35,260 bases of DNA from Flavobacteriaceae bacterium (GTDB taxonomy: Bacteria > Bacteroidota > Bacteroidia > Flavobacteriales > Flavobacteriaceae): the NCBI GenBank assembly GCA_947457255.1, contig CANGUZ010000025.1, positions 1 to 35,260 on the forward strand, written 5' to 3'. A program made the position numbers and the translations under genes. Shown in pieces: positions 16,570 through 24,816 of this stretch. The notes below the pieces were generated by a model. That model had not been told where the DNA came from. It saw nothing but the letters and a program-made list of their open reading frames with translations, and did not search any database. The first letter of the stretch is position 1. Each line of letters begins with the position of its first letter.

Positions 16570-17063
16570 AGCTTTTTCTCTATTTCAATTATTTCTAAAT
16601 CTTTTATTTTTTCGCCATCAATTGCAAATCTCAGCATGGTTCGTACTTGATGAAAACCGCTTTTTCCAGCTGCACCGGGATTCATGTGCAGGAAATTATT
16701 TTTTTTATCGAACATTACTTTTAAAATATGAGAATGTCCGCAAATAAATAATTTAGGCGGATTTGTAGTTAATTCAGTCTTAATGTTAGGATTGTATTTT
16801 CCAGGATAGCCTCCAATATGAGTGATCCAAACATCAACTCCTTCGCACATAAATCTATTGTGCAACGGAAACTCTAATCGGGCTTTATCATCATCAATAT
16901 TGCCATAAACGGCACGTAATTTTTTTTGTTTTTTTATTGAATCAGTAACAACTAAATCGCCAATATCCCCAGCATGCCATACCTCATCTGCTTGATCTAC
17001 ATATTTCAAAATAGTATCATCAATATAGCTGTGTGTATCTGAAAGCAATAGGATTTTTTTCAT
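16566..17063 (-). CDS. YfcE/MJ0936-type metallophosphoesterase
   Basis: 165 residues from MKKILLLSDTHSY; an upstream in-frame start would add 12 residues before the conserved first strand. The calcineurin-like metal ligands are all present: SDTH (D9, H11), HAGDIGD, VYGNIDD, ITHIGG, and CGHSH. This small subfamily hydrolyses phosphodiesters in vitro; the natural substrate is unknown. It is convergent with the histidine kinase gene and their stop codons overlap. There is no terminator hairpin between the two, so some read-through antisense is likely. Confidence 0.88.
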   Translation of the reverse strand: MKKILLLSDTHSYIDDTILKYVDQADEVWHAGDIGDLVVTDSIKKQKKLRAVYGNIDDDKARLEFPLHNRFMCEGVDVWITHIGGYPGKYNPNIKTELTTNPPKLFICGHSHILKVMFDKKNNFLHMNPGAAGKSGFHQVRTMLRFAIDGEKIKDLEIIEIEKKL

Positions 17064-17165
17064 TAAGCAAGAATTCGGTTTGGCTGTAAAATTAAACAAT
17101 AGAATTTCAAATTCAAATTAACATTATGTTGTATTTTCACAATACAAAAATCATACATTAATAAG

Positions 17166-17173
17166 TATCTTTG
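17166..17173 (+). promoter_or_regulatory. -7 promoter element of truA
   Basis: The sequence tatctttg is an exact TAnnTTTG match, 22 bp before the TTG start at 17196. Confidence 0.6.
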
Positions 17174-17195
17174 CCAAATCAAAAAAAAGATTTTC

Positions 17196-17930
17196 TTGCG
17201 CTACTTTATCAAATTTTCTTATAACGGAACAAACTACCACGGTTGGCAAAGTCAGCCTAATGCACATTCCGTTCAAGAAACTCTTAGTAAGGCGCTTTCT
17301 GTAGTATTACATTCTGAAATTAGTTTGATGGGAGCAGGACGAACCGATACTGGTGTTCACGCTAAAGAAATGTTCGCTCATTTTGATTTAGAAACAACTA
17401 TCGATTCTGTAAAAACTATTCACAAACTCAATTCCTATCTTCCTAGCGACATTGCAGTTTTTGATATCATTCGAGTAACAGATGATGCGCATGCCCGATT
17501 TGATGCTACCAAAAGAACGTACGAATATCATATTCATTCTTTTAAAAATGTTTTTCTAGAGCAACAAAGTTGGTATTATAAAAAAGAATTAGATGTAGCT
17601 TTAATGAATAAAGCGGCTTCTATTTTATTAGAACATGAGGATTTTCAATGTTTTTCGAAAGTACATACGGAGGTCAACACTTTTAATTGTAAAATTACAG
17701 AAGCCTTTTGGCAAAAGGAGAATAATCAATACGTATTTACTATATCTGCAAACCGATTTCTAAGAAATATGGTTAGAGCAATTGTTGGAACTTTGATTAA
17801 AGTAGGCTTGCATCAAATTACATTAACTGAATTTAATGCAATAATTGAAAGTAAAAGCAGAAGCGAAGCTGGATTTTCAGTACCTGCTCATGGATTGTAT
17901 TTAACAAAAATTGAATATGATTATTTGTAA
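17196..17930 (+). CDS. truA: tRNA pseudouridine(38-40) synthase
   Basis: 244 residues. Converts uridines 38-40 of the tRNA anticodon arm to pseudouridine. The catalytic motif GAGRTDTGVHA gives the nucleophile D51. Further family markers are YNGTNYHGWQSQP at the start, FDATKRTYEYHI, and FLRNMVRAIVGTLIKVG near the C-terminus. The start is TTG: the conserved RYFIKFSYNGTNYHGW follows at once and no ATG is available in frame. The length is normal. Confidence 0.95.
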   Translation: MRYFIKFSYNGTNYHGWQSQPNAHSVQETLSKALSVVLHSEISLMGAGRTDTGVHAKEMFAHFDLETTIDSVKTIHKLNSYLPSDIAVFDIIRVTDDAHARFDATKRTYEYHIHSFKNVFLEQQSWYYKKELDVALMNKAASILLEHEDFQCFSKVHTEVNTFNCKITEAFWQKENNQYVFTISANRFLRNMVRAIVGTLIKVGLHQITLTEFNAIIESKSRSEAGFSVPAHGLYLTKIEYDYL

Positions 17931-18007
17931 AGAATAGAAAATAGAATAAAGAGTAAAGAAAATAGAGATTCTCATTGATATTGTCATTGACATTGAAATT
18001 AAAAATA

Positions 18008-18081
18008 ACTAGCCCAGAATGCAGTGAAAATCCTTTTTGTTTTTGCTGCCAAAAACAAAAAGATTGCAACGTAAAGCTGGA
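18008..18081 (+). repeat. Structured dispersed element, copy A
   Basis: Copy A of a two-copy element (copy B at 34848-34911). Left block actagccc...agtgaaaatcct; right block agattgcaacgtaaagctgga. Between them is a perfect 12-bp hairpin (tttttgtttttg at 18034-18045, complement at 18050-18061). An outer 4-bp pair is possible: ccag 18014-18017 with ctgg 18077-18080. It ends 20 bp before the ABC exporter start codon. The preceding 17931-17968 is an A/G-rich simple-sequence stretch built of 'agaaaatagaata'-like units. Confidence 0.7.
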
Positions 18082-18101
18082 TTAAGCTCCTAAAAAAATT
18101 A

Positions 18102-19862
18102 ATGAAAGCAAAAGTATTCGATACTAAAATATTTAAACGAATCTTGGAATATACCAAACCCTATCAATGGCGGTTTAATGGTGTAATACTTTTTGCAGTT
18201 TCCCTATCTGTTTTTGCAGCGCTACGCCCCTATTTGTTGAAACAAACCGTAGACGAGTACATTAAAACTCATGATCCTAAAGGGTTGCTTTTTTATGTAA
18301 GCATCATGGGAGTTGTATTATTATTAGAAGTTTTTTCTCAGTTTTATTTTGTTTTTTGGGCAAACTGGTTAGGACAAGACATCGTTAAAGACATTCGAAT
18401 AAAACTCTTCAAACACATGATGAGTTTTAGAATGAAATATTATGATAACGCTCCCGTAGGTCAACTGGTTACTCGTTCTGTTTCAGACATTGAAGCCATT
18501 GCTAGGATATTCAGTCAAGGGTTGTTCATGATTATTAGCGATTTAATGAAAATGCTGGTAGTGCTTATCTTCATGTTTATTATGAATTGGAAATTAACTT
18601 GGATTGTTATCATTGCGATGCCAATTCTAGTTTTTATTACAAGGATTTTTCAAAAGAAAATGCAAGTAGCTTTTGAAGAGGTAAGAAACCAAATTGCCAA
18701 TATGAACACCTTTGTTCAAGAACGAGTTACTGGAATGAAGATTGTGCAACTTTTTAATCGGGAAGATATCGAAGCTGAAAAGTTTAGTGAAATAAACAAT
18801 AAGCACAACAAAGCTTGGATAAAAACAATTTTATACAACTCTATTTTCTTTCCAATTGCCGATATCATTACGTCACTTACTTTAGGTTTTATAGTGCTGT
18901 ATGGTGGAATAAAAATTTTAAACGGAGACCATTTTACCACTTTTGGCGATTTATTTTCCTATACCATGTTCATAGGAATGTTATTCAATCCGTTGCGCCA
19001 GATAGCTGATAAATTCAACGAAATGCAAATGGGAATGATAGCAGCTAATCGTGTTTTTGATATTTTAGACACCAAAGATCAAATTCAAGATACGGGAATG
19101 ATTGAAGCGCCACTATTTAAAGGTAATATTCAGTTCAATGACGTTCACTTTAGTTACATTAAAAATGAAGAAGTCATAAAAGGAATTAATTTAGAAGTAA
19201 AAGCAGGGCAAACTATTGCAATTGTTGGGTCGACAGGAGCGGGAAAATCGACAATAATTAATTTACTGAATCGTTTTTATGAGATTAGCAAAGGAGCTAT
19301 TTTTATTGATGGTCATAACATTAATGAGTATAGTCTGAGTTCCATTAGAAAACAAATTGCTGTTGTTTTACAAGATGTATTCTTGTTTGCTGATACCATT
19401 TTAAACAATATTACATTAAACAATCCCGAAATTTCAAGAGAGCAATTGATTCAAGCCGCAAAAAAAATTGGAGTTCATGAGTTTATAATGAGTTTACCTG
19501 AAGGTTATGATTATAATGTAAAAGAACGAGGCGTTATGCTTTCATCAGGTCAACGACAATTAATTGCTTTTTTACGAGCCTATGTAAGTAATCCAAGTAT
19601 TTTAATATTAGATGAAGCAACCTCATCAATTGATACGTATTCAGAAGAGTTAATTCAACAAGCTACCGAAAAAATCACAACAGGAAGAACCTCGATTGTT
19701 ATTGCACATCGACTAGCAACTATTGTAAATGCTGATAAAATTGTGGTTATGGATAAAGGATTAATAGTCGAACAAGGTACACATCATGAACTACTAAACA
19801 TTGAAGGAGGTTTTTATAAGAATTTGTATAACTCACAGTTTTTAGTTGAAAACAATTCTTAA
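18102..19862 (+). CDS. MsbA-like ABC exporter (fused permease and ATPase)
   Basis: 586 residues, a half-transporter that would dimerise in the inner membrane. Six membrane helices occupy about residues 18-310. The ATPase follows with Walker A VGSTGAGKSTI (about 375-385), Q-loop VLQDVFLF, signature MLSSGQRQL (about 479-487), Walker B ILILDEATSSID, and the switch histidine IAHRL. Flavobacterial homologues are annotated as lipid A/multidrug exporters; the substrate is not evident here. Copy A of the dispersed structured element lies directly in its 5' region and may affect its expression. Confidence 0.93.
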   Translation: MKAKVFDTKIFKRILEYTKPYQWRFNGVILFAVSLSVFAALRPYLLKQTVDEYIKTHDPKGLLFYVSIMGVVLLLEVFSQFYFVFWANWLGQDIVKDIRIKLFKHMMSFRMKYYDNAPVGQLVTRSVSDIEAIARIFSQGLFMIISDLMKMLVVLIFMFIMNWKLTWIVIIAMPILVFITRIFQKKMQVAFEEVRNQIANMNTFVQERVTGMKIVQLFNREDIEAEKFSEINNKHNKAWIKTILYNSIFFPIADIITSLTLGFIVLYGGIKILNGDHFTTFGDLFSYTMFIGMLFNPLRQIADKFNEMQMGMIAANRVFDILDTKDQIQDTGMIEAPLFKGNIQFNDVHFSYIKNEEVIKGINLEVKAGQTIAIVGSTGAGKSTIINLLNRFYEISKGAIFIDGHNINEYSLSSIRKQIAVVLQDVFLFADTILNNITLNNPEISREQLIQAAKKIGVHEFIMSLPEGYDYNVKERGVMLSSGQRQLIAFLRAYVSNPSILILDEATSSIDTYSEELIQQATEKITTGRTSIVIAHRLATIVNADKIVVMDKGLIVEQGTHHELLNIEGGFYKNLYNSQFLVENNS

Positions 19863-19930
19863 TTCACAATTCGCAATTACATAAATATTCCTTAATTTCG
19901 CTAACTGAAAATTAATAAGAAAAAAATAGA

Positions 19931-20046
19931 ACAATGGCATGAGCTTTTGCGATTGCATTTCACAATTAAAAAATAAATAAAAAAACATTGAAATGACACG
20001 AGGCTTTGCCGACTGCATTTTGTACAAATAACAAATAAATAAGCAC
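19931..20046 (+). repeat. Imperfect tandem duplication upstream of lpdA
   Basis: Two units of about 57 bp (19931-19987 and 19988-20046). Unit 1 contains atgagcttttgcgattgcattt and ends aaaaaataaataa. Unit 2 contains acgaggctttgccgactgcattt and ends acaaataaataa. Each unit carries a tiny ATG-started frame: 19939-19980 encodes MSFCDCISQLKNK and 19993-20031 encodes MTRGFADCILYK, sharing F-x-D-C-I. Translation is doubtful. The second unit runs up to the lpdA start. The preceding 19863-19930 shows nothing clear. Confidence 0.55.
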
Positions 20047-20049
20047 AAA

Positions 20050-21438
20050 ATGAAATACGATATTATAGTTTTAGGAAGTGGTCCTGGCGGATATGTTACA
20101 GCAATTCGCGCCTCTCAATTAGGCTTTAAAGTAGCCGTTATTGAAAAAGAAAGTTTGGGTGGCGTTTGTTTAAACTGGGGATGTATTCCAACTAAAGCCT
20201 TATTAAAATCGGCACAAGTTTTTGATTATCTAAAACATGCAGCTGATTACGGTTTGACAGTTACTGCTTTCGATAAAGATTTTAATGCAGTTGTAAATCG
20301 TTCCAGAAATGTAGCTGGCGATATGAGCAAAGGAGTTCAATTCTTAATGAAGAAAAATAAGATTGATGTAATCATTGGTTTTGGAAAAATAAAACCAGGT
20401 AAAAAAATAGATGTAAAAACAGCTGACGGAACAGTAACAGAATACAGTGCCGATCATATCATTATTGCTACAGGCGCGCGTTCTCGTGAATTGCCAAACT
20501 TGCCACAAGATGGTGTAAAAGTAATAGGCTATCGTCAAGCTATGACTTTACCCTCTCAACCTAAATCGATGATTATTGTAGGTTCAGGAGCTATTGGAGT
20601 AGAATTTGCACACTTTTATAACGCCATGGGAACAGATGTTACCATTGTAGAATTTATGCCAAATGTAGTACCTGTTGAAGATGAAGATATTTCGAAACAA
20701 TTTGAAAGATCTATGAAAAAAGCGGGTGTAAAAATTATGACTTCATCTTCTGTAGAACGCATTGACACTTCAGGTTCTGGAGTAAAAGCATTTGTAAAAA
20801 CTGCAAAAGGAGAAGAAGTTTTAGAAGCTGATATTTTACTTTCAGCAGTTGGAATTAAAACCAATATCGAAAATATAGGTCTAGAAGAAGTTGGTATTGC
20901 AACTGATAAAGACAAAATTTTAGTAAATGCCTATTCGCAAACCAACATTCCGGGTTATTATGCTATTGGAGATGTTACTCCAGGTCAAGCTTTAGCTCAC
21001 GTAGCATCAGCAGAAGGAATAAATTGTGTGGAAAAAATTGCAGGTTTACACGTAGAACCAATTGATTACGGAAATGTACCTGGTTGTACTTATGCTACGC
21101 CAGAAATTGCTTCAGTAGGTTTGACTGAAAAACAAGCAAAAGAAAAAGGATACGAACTTAAAATTGGGAAATTCCCATTCTCGGCATCAGGAAAAGCAAA
21201 GGCTTCAGGAACTCCTGATGGTTTTGTGAAAGTAATTTTCGATGCTAAATATGGCGAATGGTTAGGTTGTCATATGATAGGCGCTGGAGTTACTGATATG
21301 ATTGCAGAAGCAGTAGTAGCACGTAAACTTGAAACTACCGGACATGATATCTTAAAAACAATTCATCCGCATCCAACTATGAGTGAAGCAGTTATGGAAG
21401 CCGTTGCCGATGCTTATGGAGAAGTAATTCATTTGTAA
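20050..21438 (+). CDS. lpdA: Dihydrolipoyl dehydrogenase
   Basis: 462 residues. This FAD enzyme reoxidises the lipoyl arms of 2-oxoacid dehydrogenase complexes and the glycine cleavage system, reducing NAD+. FAD-binding GSGPGGYVTAIRA (about 9-21); redox disulfide GGVCLNWGCIPTK with C40 and C45; second Rossmann motif VGSGAIGVEFAHF; FAD-binding YAIGDVTPGQ; and the catalytic His in TIHPHPTMSEAVMEA near the C-terminus. The length is normal. It is transcribed alone, not beside E1/E2 genes, which fits an enzyme shared between complexes. It is preceded by the tandem duplication and followed by a strong terminator. Confidence 0.96.
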   Translation: MKYDIIVLGSGPGGYVTAIRASQLGFKVAVIEKESLGGVCLNWGCIPTKALLKSAQVFDYLKHAADYGLTVTAFDKDFNAVVNRSRNVAGDMSKGVQFLMKKNKIDVIIGFGKIKPGKKIDVKTADGTVTEYSADHIIIATGARSRELPNLPQDGVKVIGYRQAMTLPSQPKSMIIVGSGAIGVEFAHFYNAMGTDVTIVEFMPNVVPVEDEDISKQFERSMKKAGVKIMTSSSVERIDTSGSGVKAFVKTAKGEEVLEADILLSAVGIKTNIENIGLEEVGIATDKDKILVNAYSQTNIPGYYAIGDVTPGQALAHVASAEGINCVEKIAGLHVEPIDYGNVPGCTYATPEIASVGLTEKQAKEKGYELKIGKFPFSASGKAKASGTPDGFVKVIFDAKYGEWLGCHMIGAGVTDMIAEAVVARKLETTGHDILKTIHPHPTMSEAVMEAVADAYGEVIHL

Positions 21439-21470
21439 GTACGAGGATAGAGGTACGAAGTAAGAAGTAT

Positions 21471-21505
21471 AAATCCGATTTGGAAATTTCAAATCGGATT
21501 TTTTT
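21471..21505. terminator. Terminator between lpdA and the cysteine desulfurase gene
   Basis: 11-bp arms (aaatccgattt and its complement) with a 9-nt loop and a T-tract. The tract overlaps the stop codon of the convergent cysteine desulfurase gene. Just before it, 21437-21470 is a simple-sequence stretch of gaggtacgaagtaagaagt type. Confidence 0.85.
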
Positions 21506-22631
21506 ATGCTAAAACTTTCAAACTTTCAATTAAATAATCGATATCCTGTTTCGTATTGTAGTGGCTAAACGAAATTCGTAAGCTGGGTTTAATGGAGTCT
21601 TCTTTAGATAAAATTTCGTCTAAAACATGTGAAGGACTTATACTTCCTGATTGACAAGCACTTCCTCTAGAAATAGCTATCCCTTTCATATCTAAATGAA
21701 ACAATATCATAGCCGTTTTATCTTCTGAAAAAGGCAACATGACATTCAAAACCGTATAAAAACCGTCTTGATTTCCGTTGATTTTAAAGTCGGGGAATGT
21801 TAATTCGAGTTGATTGATTAAATAGAATCTCAAATCAGAAATATGTTTTCTATCCGATTCTAAATTTGCGTAAGAGAGTTCTAAAGCCATAGCCATTCCA
21901 GCTATTTGATGTACCCCTTCAGTTCCTGGACGCAATCCTTTTTCTTGTTCGCCACCATAAAATAAAGGCCGCAATCCTGATTTTCTTCTAACAAAAGTAA
22001 AACCAATTCCTTTAGGTCCGTGAAATTTATGGGCACTTGCCACAATAAAATCTACAGGAATTGATTGTAAATCAATTTCGGTTTTACCAACTGATTGCAC
22101 CGTATCTGAATGAAAAAGCGCATTATGTTGTTTGCAAATGCGTCCTACTTTATTTAAATCTAAAACAGTTCCTATTTCATTATTTACGTGCATCAAGCTC
22201 ACTAAGGTTTTAATATCTTGCGAAAGCAATTCTACTAAATCATTAAAATCAATTTCTCCATTTGGTTTAATTGAAACATAATCGACCTGTATATTGTATT
22301 CGTTTTGTAAGGCTTGAACAACGTGTAAAACAGCATGATGCTCAATTTTACTAGTTATGATTCGTTTTACTCTTAAATCCTTAACTGCTGAACGCAGAAT
22401 CCAATTGTTTGATTCTGTTCCGCACGAAGTAAATATAATTTCTTGCGAAGTACAATTGAGCTGCTTACCAATAGATTTTCTGGAAAGCTCTAAAATACTT
22501 TTTGCATTTCGACCTAAACTATGTGTTGAAGAGGGATTTCCGTAATCATCTGCTAAAATTGTAGTCATTTCTTGAATGACTTCCTTACGGATTTTAGTAG
22601 TTGAAGCGTTATCGAGATATACTTTTTTCAT
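21504..22631 (-). CDS. Cysteine desulfurase (NifS/IscS family)
   Basis: 375 residues from MKKVYLDNASTT; an in-frame upstream start would add 20 residues before this conserved opening. PLP enzyme taking sulfur from cysteine for Fe-S clusters or tRNA thiolation. Conserved features: STHSLGR, SCGTESNN, the His stacking on PLP in EHHAVLH, the Schiff-base lysine K202 in SAHKFHGPKG, and the active-site cysteine C324 in SRGSACQSG on a short loop. The loop fits the NifS/IscS class rather than the SufS class. No isc or suf genes are adjacent, so the recipient pathway is open. Confidence 0.92.
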   Translation of the reverse strand: MKKVYLDNASTTKIRKEVIQEMTTILADDYGNPSSTHSLGRNAKSILELSRKSIGKQLNCTSQEIIFTSCGTESNNWILRSAVKDLRVKRIITSKIEHHAVLHVVQALQNEYNIQVDYVSIKPNGEIDFNDLVELLSQDIKTLVSLMHVNNEIGTVLDLNKVGRICKQHNALFHSDTVQSVGKTEIDLQSIPVDFIVASAHKFHGPKGIGFTFVRRKSGLRPLFYGGEQEKGLRPGTEGVHQIAGMAMALELSYANLESDRKHISDLRFYLINQLELTFPDFKINGNQDGFYTVLNVMLPFSEDKTAMILFHLDMKGIAISRGSACQSGSISPSHVLDEILSKEDSIKPSLRISFSHYNTKQDIDYLIESLKVLA

Positions 22632-22701
22632 TACAACAAAGTTATAAATTTTTAGCTTAATTAATGAAATACAAATTGATTGAGATTGCAAATTAAAATA
22701 C

Positions 22702-22709
22702 TATTTTTG
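22702..22709 (+). promoter_or_regulatory. -7 promoter element of the lipoprotein gene
   Basis: The sequence tatttttg matches TAnnTTTG, and a TTG at 22676-22678 sits 23 bp upstream as a -33 element, the best complete promoter in the window. An in-frame GTG at 22709 overlaps the motif and is therefore unlikely to be the start codon. Confidence 0.65.
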
Positions 22710-22726
22710 TGCTAAATTGTATAAAG

Positions 22727-23686
22727 ATGAAAAAATTTTTGGGGTTATTGGTATTAATTGTACTTCTAAATGGTTGCGATGATGGGAAACTAACTGTTGA
22801 TACTATTGATTTTGAAAATGTTAGTGGTGCAAGTTCTTGCGGTGAAATTATTTATAAACTAAAGGAAAGTGAAGCCTTATTTATGAATATACCGGCATCA
22901 GAAAATGCTTTTGTAAATGATGAAACGCTTGAAGGCAAACCTAGAGAAATACTAATTGAAGGTGAAGTAACCGTAAAATACCGTTCCTACAATGGTAAAG
23001 TTTCTAAAGACAATATTTGTGAAATTGCTGGACCAATAACTCCGGCTGCTACAAGTGAATGGATAGCAAAATCTGGAACCATACTAGTTACAACAAAAGC
23101 AATTTATTCTGCTACAAATACTGAAACGGGGCAGAAAAAAATTTTGAGATACAGCCATACCATAGTTTATAAGAATATTGTATTTTTAAAAAGTGATGGT
23201 ACTGAACAAAAATATGATACGTTCACTTTTGGAGACTATGAAACACAAGCAACGGTCTTACCATTTTCTTTTGCATCAATTGCATTACAAAGATGTTCAT
23301 CAAAAACTAAAATATTTAGTGCTCGAAATACAGGCAATGAAAGTTTAGTTTTAGAAAATGTAGATTCAAATTTAATTCCAAATAATACGGGAACAATTAC
23401 TCAATCAATATCAACTACATCTAATAAACTAGTATATAGACTTTACGAAAGTCCTTTACCTTCAACGGCTTTACAACTTGATTATTTTTGCGGTAATACA
23501 ACTCCTGATTTACCAGCAATTAAAGAAGAATGGATTGCTACTGAAGGTACAATAAAAGTTGAAACTACTACTTCTGGTGGATTATTACACAAAATAAGTC
23601 TAAAGAATGTAACTTTCAAAAGAGGTAACAGCACTTTTTATTTTGGAAACGATATGCTGTTTGGAGAACTTTTACTTCGAAACTAA
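22727..23686 (+). CDS. Lipoprotein of unknown function with an internal duplication
   Basis: 319 residues. Lipoprotein signal peptide MKKFLGLLVLIVLLNGC, with the lipidated Cys at 17 followed by DDG. The remainder is beta-rich and seems to consist of two related halves. Half 1 has CEIAGPITPAATSEWIAKSG then YSHTIVYKNIVFL; half 2 has CGNTTPDLPAIKEEWIATEG then LLHKISLKNVTFK. I do not recognise the family. The Asp-rich residues after the Cys may affect surface export, which is inference. The start was chosen from the lipobox and the promoter position. Confidence 0.75.
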   Translation: MKKFLGLLVLIVLLNGCDDGKLTVDTIDFENVSGASSCGEIIYKLKESEALFMNIPASENAFVNDETLEGKPREILIEGEVTVKYRSYNGKVSKDNICEIAGPITPAATSEWIAKSGTILVTTKAIYSATNTETGQKKILRYSHTIVYKNIVFLKSDGTEQKYDTFTFGDYETQATVLPFSFASIALQRCSSKTKIFSARNTGNESLVLENVDSNLIPNNTGTITQSISTTSNKLVYRLYESPLPSTALQLDYFCGNTTPDLPAIKEEWIATEGTIKVETTTSGGLLHKISLKNVTFKRGNSTFYFGNDMLFGELLLRN

Positions 23687-24238
23687 CTATTTTACATTTT
23701 GTTTGATATACACCTCAGTGGCACCTAAACCGTATTTTTGATAATTGGCTTCTTGAAAAACAATATTCTCATAACGACCTAGTAAAAAATCGAGCTCTGC
23801 CTTTAGCACACCCTCGCCTACTCCGTGAATAAAAACAATTTTAGGAATCCTATTTCTAATAGCAAATTCGATATGTCTTTTTGCCGTTTCTGATTGTAAT
23901 GTAAGAATATCATAGTTGCTCATTCCTCTAAAATTGGGCACTAATTTTTCGATATGTAAATCGAATTCAGGCAGAAGAATTTCGCCTTTAGTTTTCTTTT
24001 CTTTTACAAAACTTCTGGGTTTTGGGATTTCTTTTTCTCTTTTTATTTGATTTAAATTAAAACTTCCCGTTTTTATATTTAAATCGCTGGTATTGTTAAC
24101 TCTAATAAGTTCTTTGTGTGAAAAAATCATGGTAAAACCATCCTCTGTTTCTATTGCAATTTCATTATTTTTAACCGATAAAACAACACCATTAATTGCC
24201 TCGTCTAAAACGGAAACTTTATCACCTATATTAAACAT
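23687..24238 (-). CDS. DUF2027-like / Smr domain protein
   Basis: 183 residues from MFNIGDKVSVLDE. The N-terminal about 45 residues form a small KOW/SH3-like beta domain (DKVSVLDEAINGVVLSV). A charged linker (about 60-90) leads to a C-terminal Smr domain with FDLHIEKL and FIHGVGEGVLKAEL, ending GLGATEVYI. Smr domains of the MutS2 C-terminus nick DNA or RNA. Here DLHG is DLHI, but the HGxG element is intact. This architecture is a common stand-alone Bacteroidota protein of unknown role. Its start overlaps the end of the upstream small gene by 8 bp, so the two are co-transcribed. Confidence 0.85.
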   Translation of the reverse strand: MFNIGDKVSVLDEAINGVVLSVKNNEIAIETEDGFTMIFSHKELIRVNNTSDLNIKTGSFNLNQIKREKEIPKPRSFVKEKKTKGEILLPEFDLHIEKLVPNFRGMSNYDILTLQSETAKRHIEFAIRNRIPKIVFIHGVGEGVLKAELDFLLGRYENIVFQEANYQKYGLGATEVYIKQNVK

Positions 24239-24413
24239 CGTCGTTCTTTTTTTCTTGATTCTTACTTGGCGTTTTAGCACTTAACCGCATCATACCAAAC
24301 ATGAATACTACCACGGCAATAATCATTAAATATACATTTTTATCATCACCACTTTGCTCGTATAAAGCAATCGTTATGGCAATAATCATTATTGGAATTA
24401 ATAGTTTTTTCAT
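24231..24413 (-). CDS. Small two-helix membrane protein upstream of the Smr gene
   Basis: 60 residues from MKKLLIPIMIIAITIAL. Two membrane helices (about 3-17 and 28-45) are followed by a very basic, polar tail (AKTPSKNQEKKNDDV). An upstream in-frame start would add 10 residues before MKK. Function is not recognised. It overlaps the Smr gene start by 8 bp, which implies translational coupling. Confidence 0.65.
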   Translation of the reverse strand: MKKLLIPIMIIAITIALYEQSGDDKNVYLMIIAVVVFMFGMMRLSAKTPSKNQEKKNDDV

Positions 24414-24515
24414 TTGAATGGTATCAGATTTCAAAAGTAACAAACTTTAAAATAATATACTTACTAATCTATAATGAATATTTTTTTGTAAAATTGTAAT
24501 CTAAATACTATTACT

Positions 24516-24803
24516 TTGGATCTAGAAAGATTTATGATTCCCTGTGTAAACAAAAAGCTTTTTGGAGTGGAATGTTTGGGTTGTGGCACTCAAAGAGCCT
24601 TAGTACTTCTTTTTAAGGGAGATTTTGCGGGAGCTTTTCATATGTTTCCTGCAATTTATACCACTGTATTGTTTTTTGGAATTCTTAGTTTGCATTTTAT
24701 TGATAAAAATAGAAACTACCATAAATCAATTATATTTCTGGCTATAGTTAATGCTATCATAATGATAGTTTCCTATATTTACAAAATGATTATTCACTTC
24801 TAA
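24516..24803 (+). CDS. DUF2752 family membrane protein
   Basis: 95 residues if the TTG at 24516 is used; the ATG at 24534 would give 89. Family hallmark: PCVNKKLFGVECLGCGTQRAL, with three cysteines including the CxGCGxxRA motif. Two membrane helices (about 45-62 and 70-90) follow. Function is unknown; the cysteines could form a metal or redox site. The next gene, 13 bp on, encodes another small membrane protein, and these two families are often adjacent in Flavobacteriaceae. Confidence 0.8.
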   Translation: MDLERFMIPCVNKKLFGVECLGCGTQRALVLLFKGDFAGAFHMFPAIYTTVLFFGILSLHFIDKNRNYHKSIIFLAIVNAIIMIVSYIYKMIIHF

Positions 24804-24816
24804 ACACATTATAAAA

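Noticed and set aside
17833..18069. Minus-strand frame across the truA end and copy A of the structured element
   Set aside because: Phe/Asn-rich translation of simple-sequence and hairpin DNA; no start signal or family match.
19842..20048. Minus-strand frame over the tandem duplication before lpdA
   Set aside because: Its repeated residues merely reflect the DNA duplication; there is no promoter and it overlaps the exporter end.
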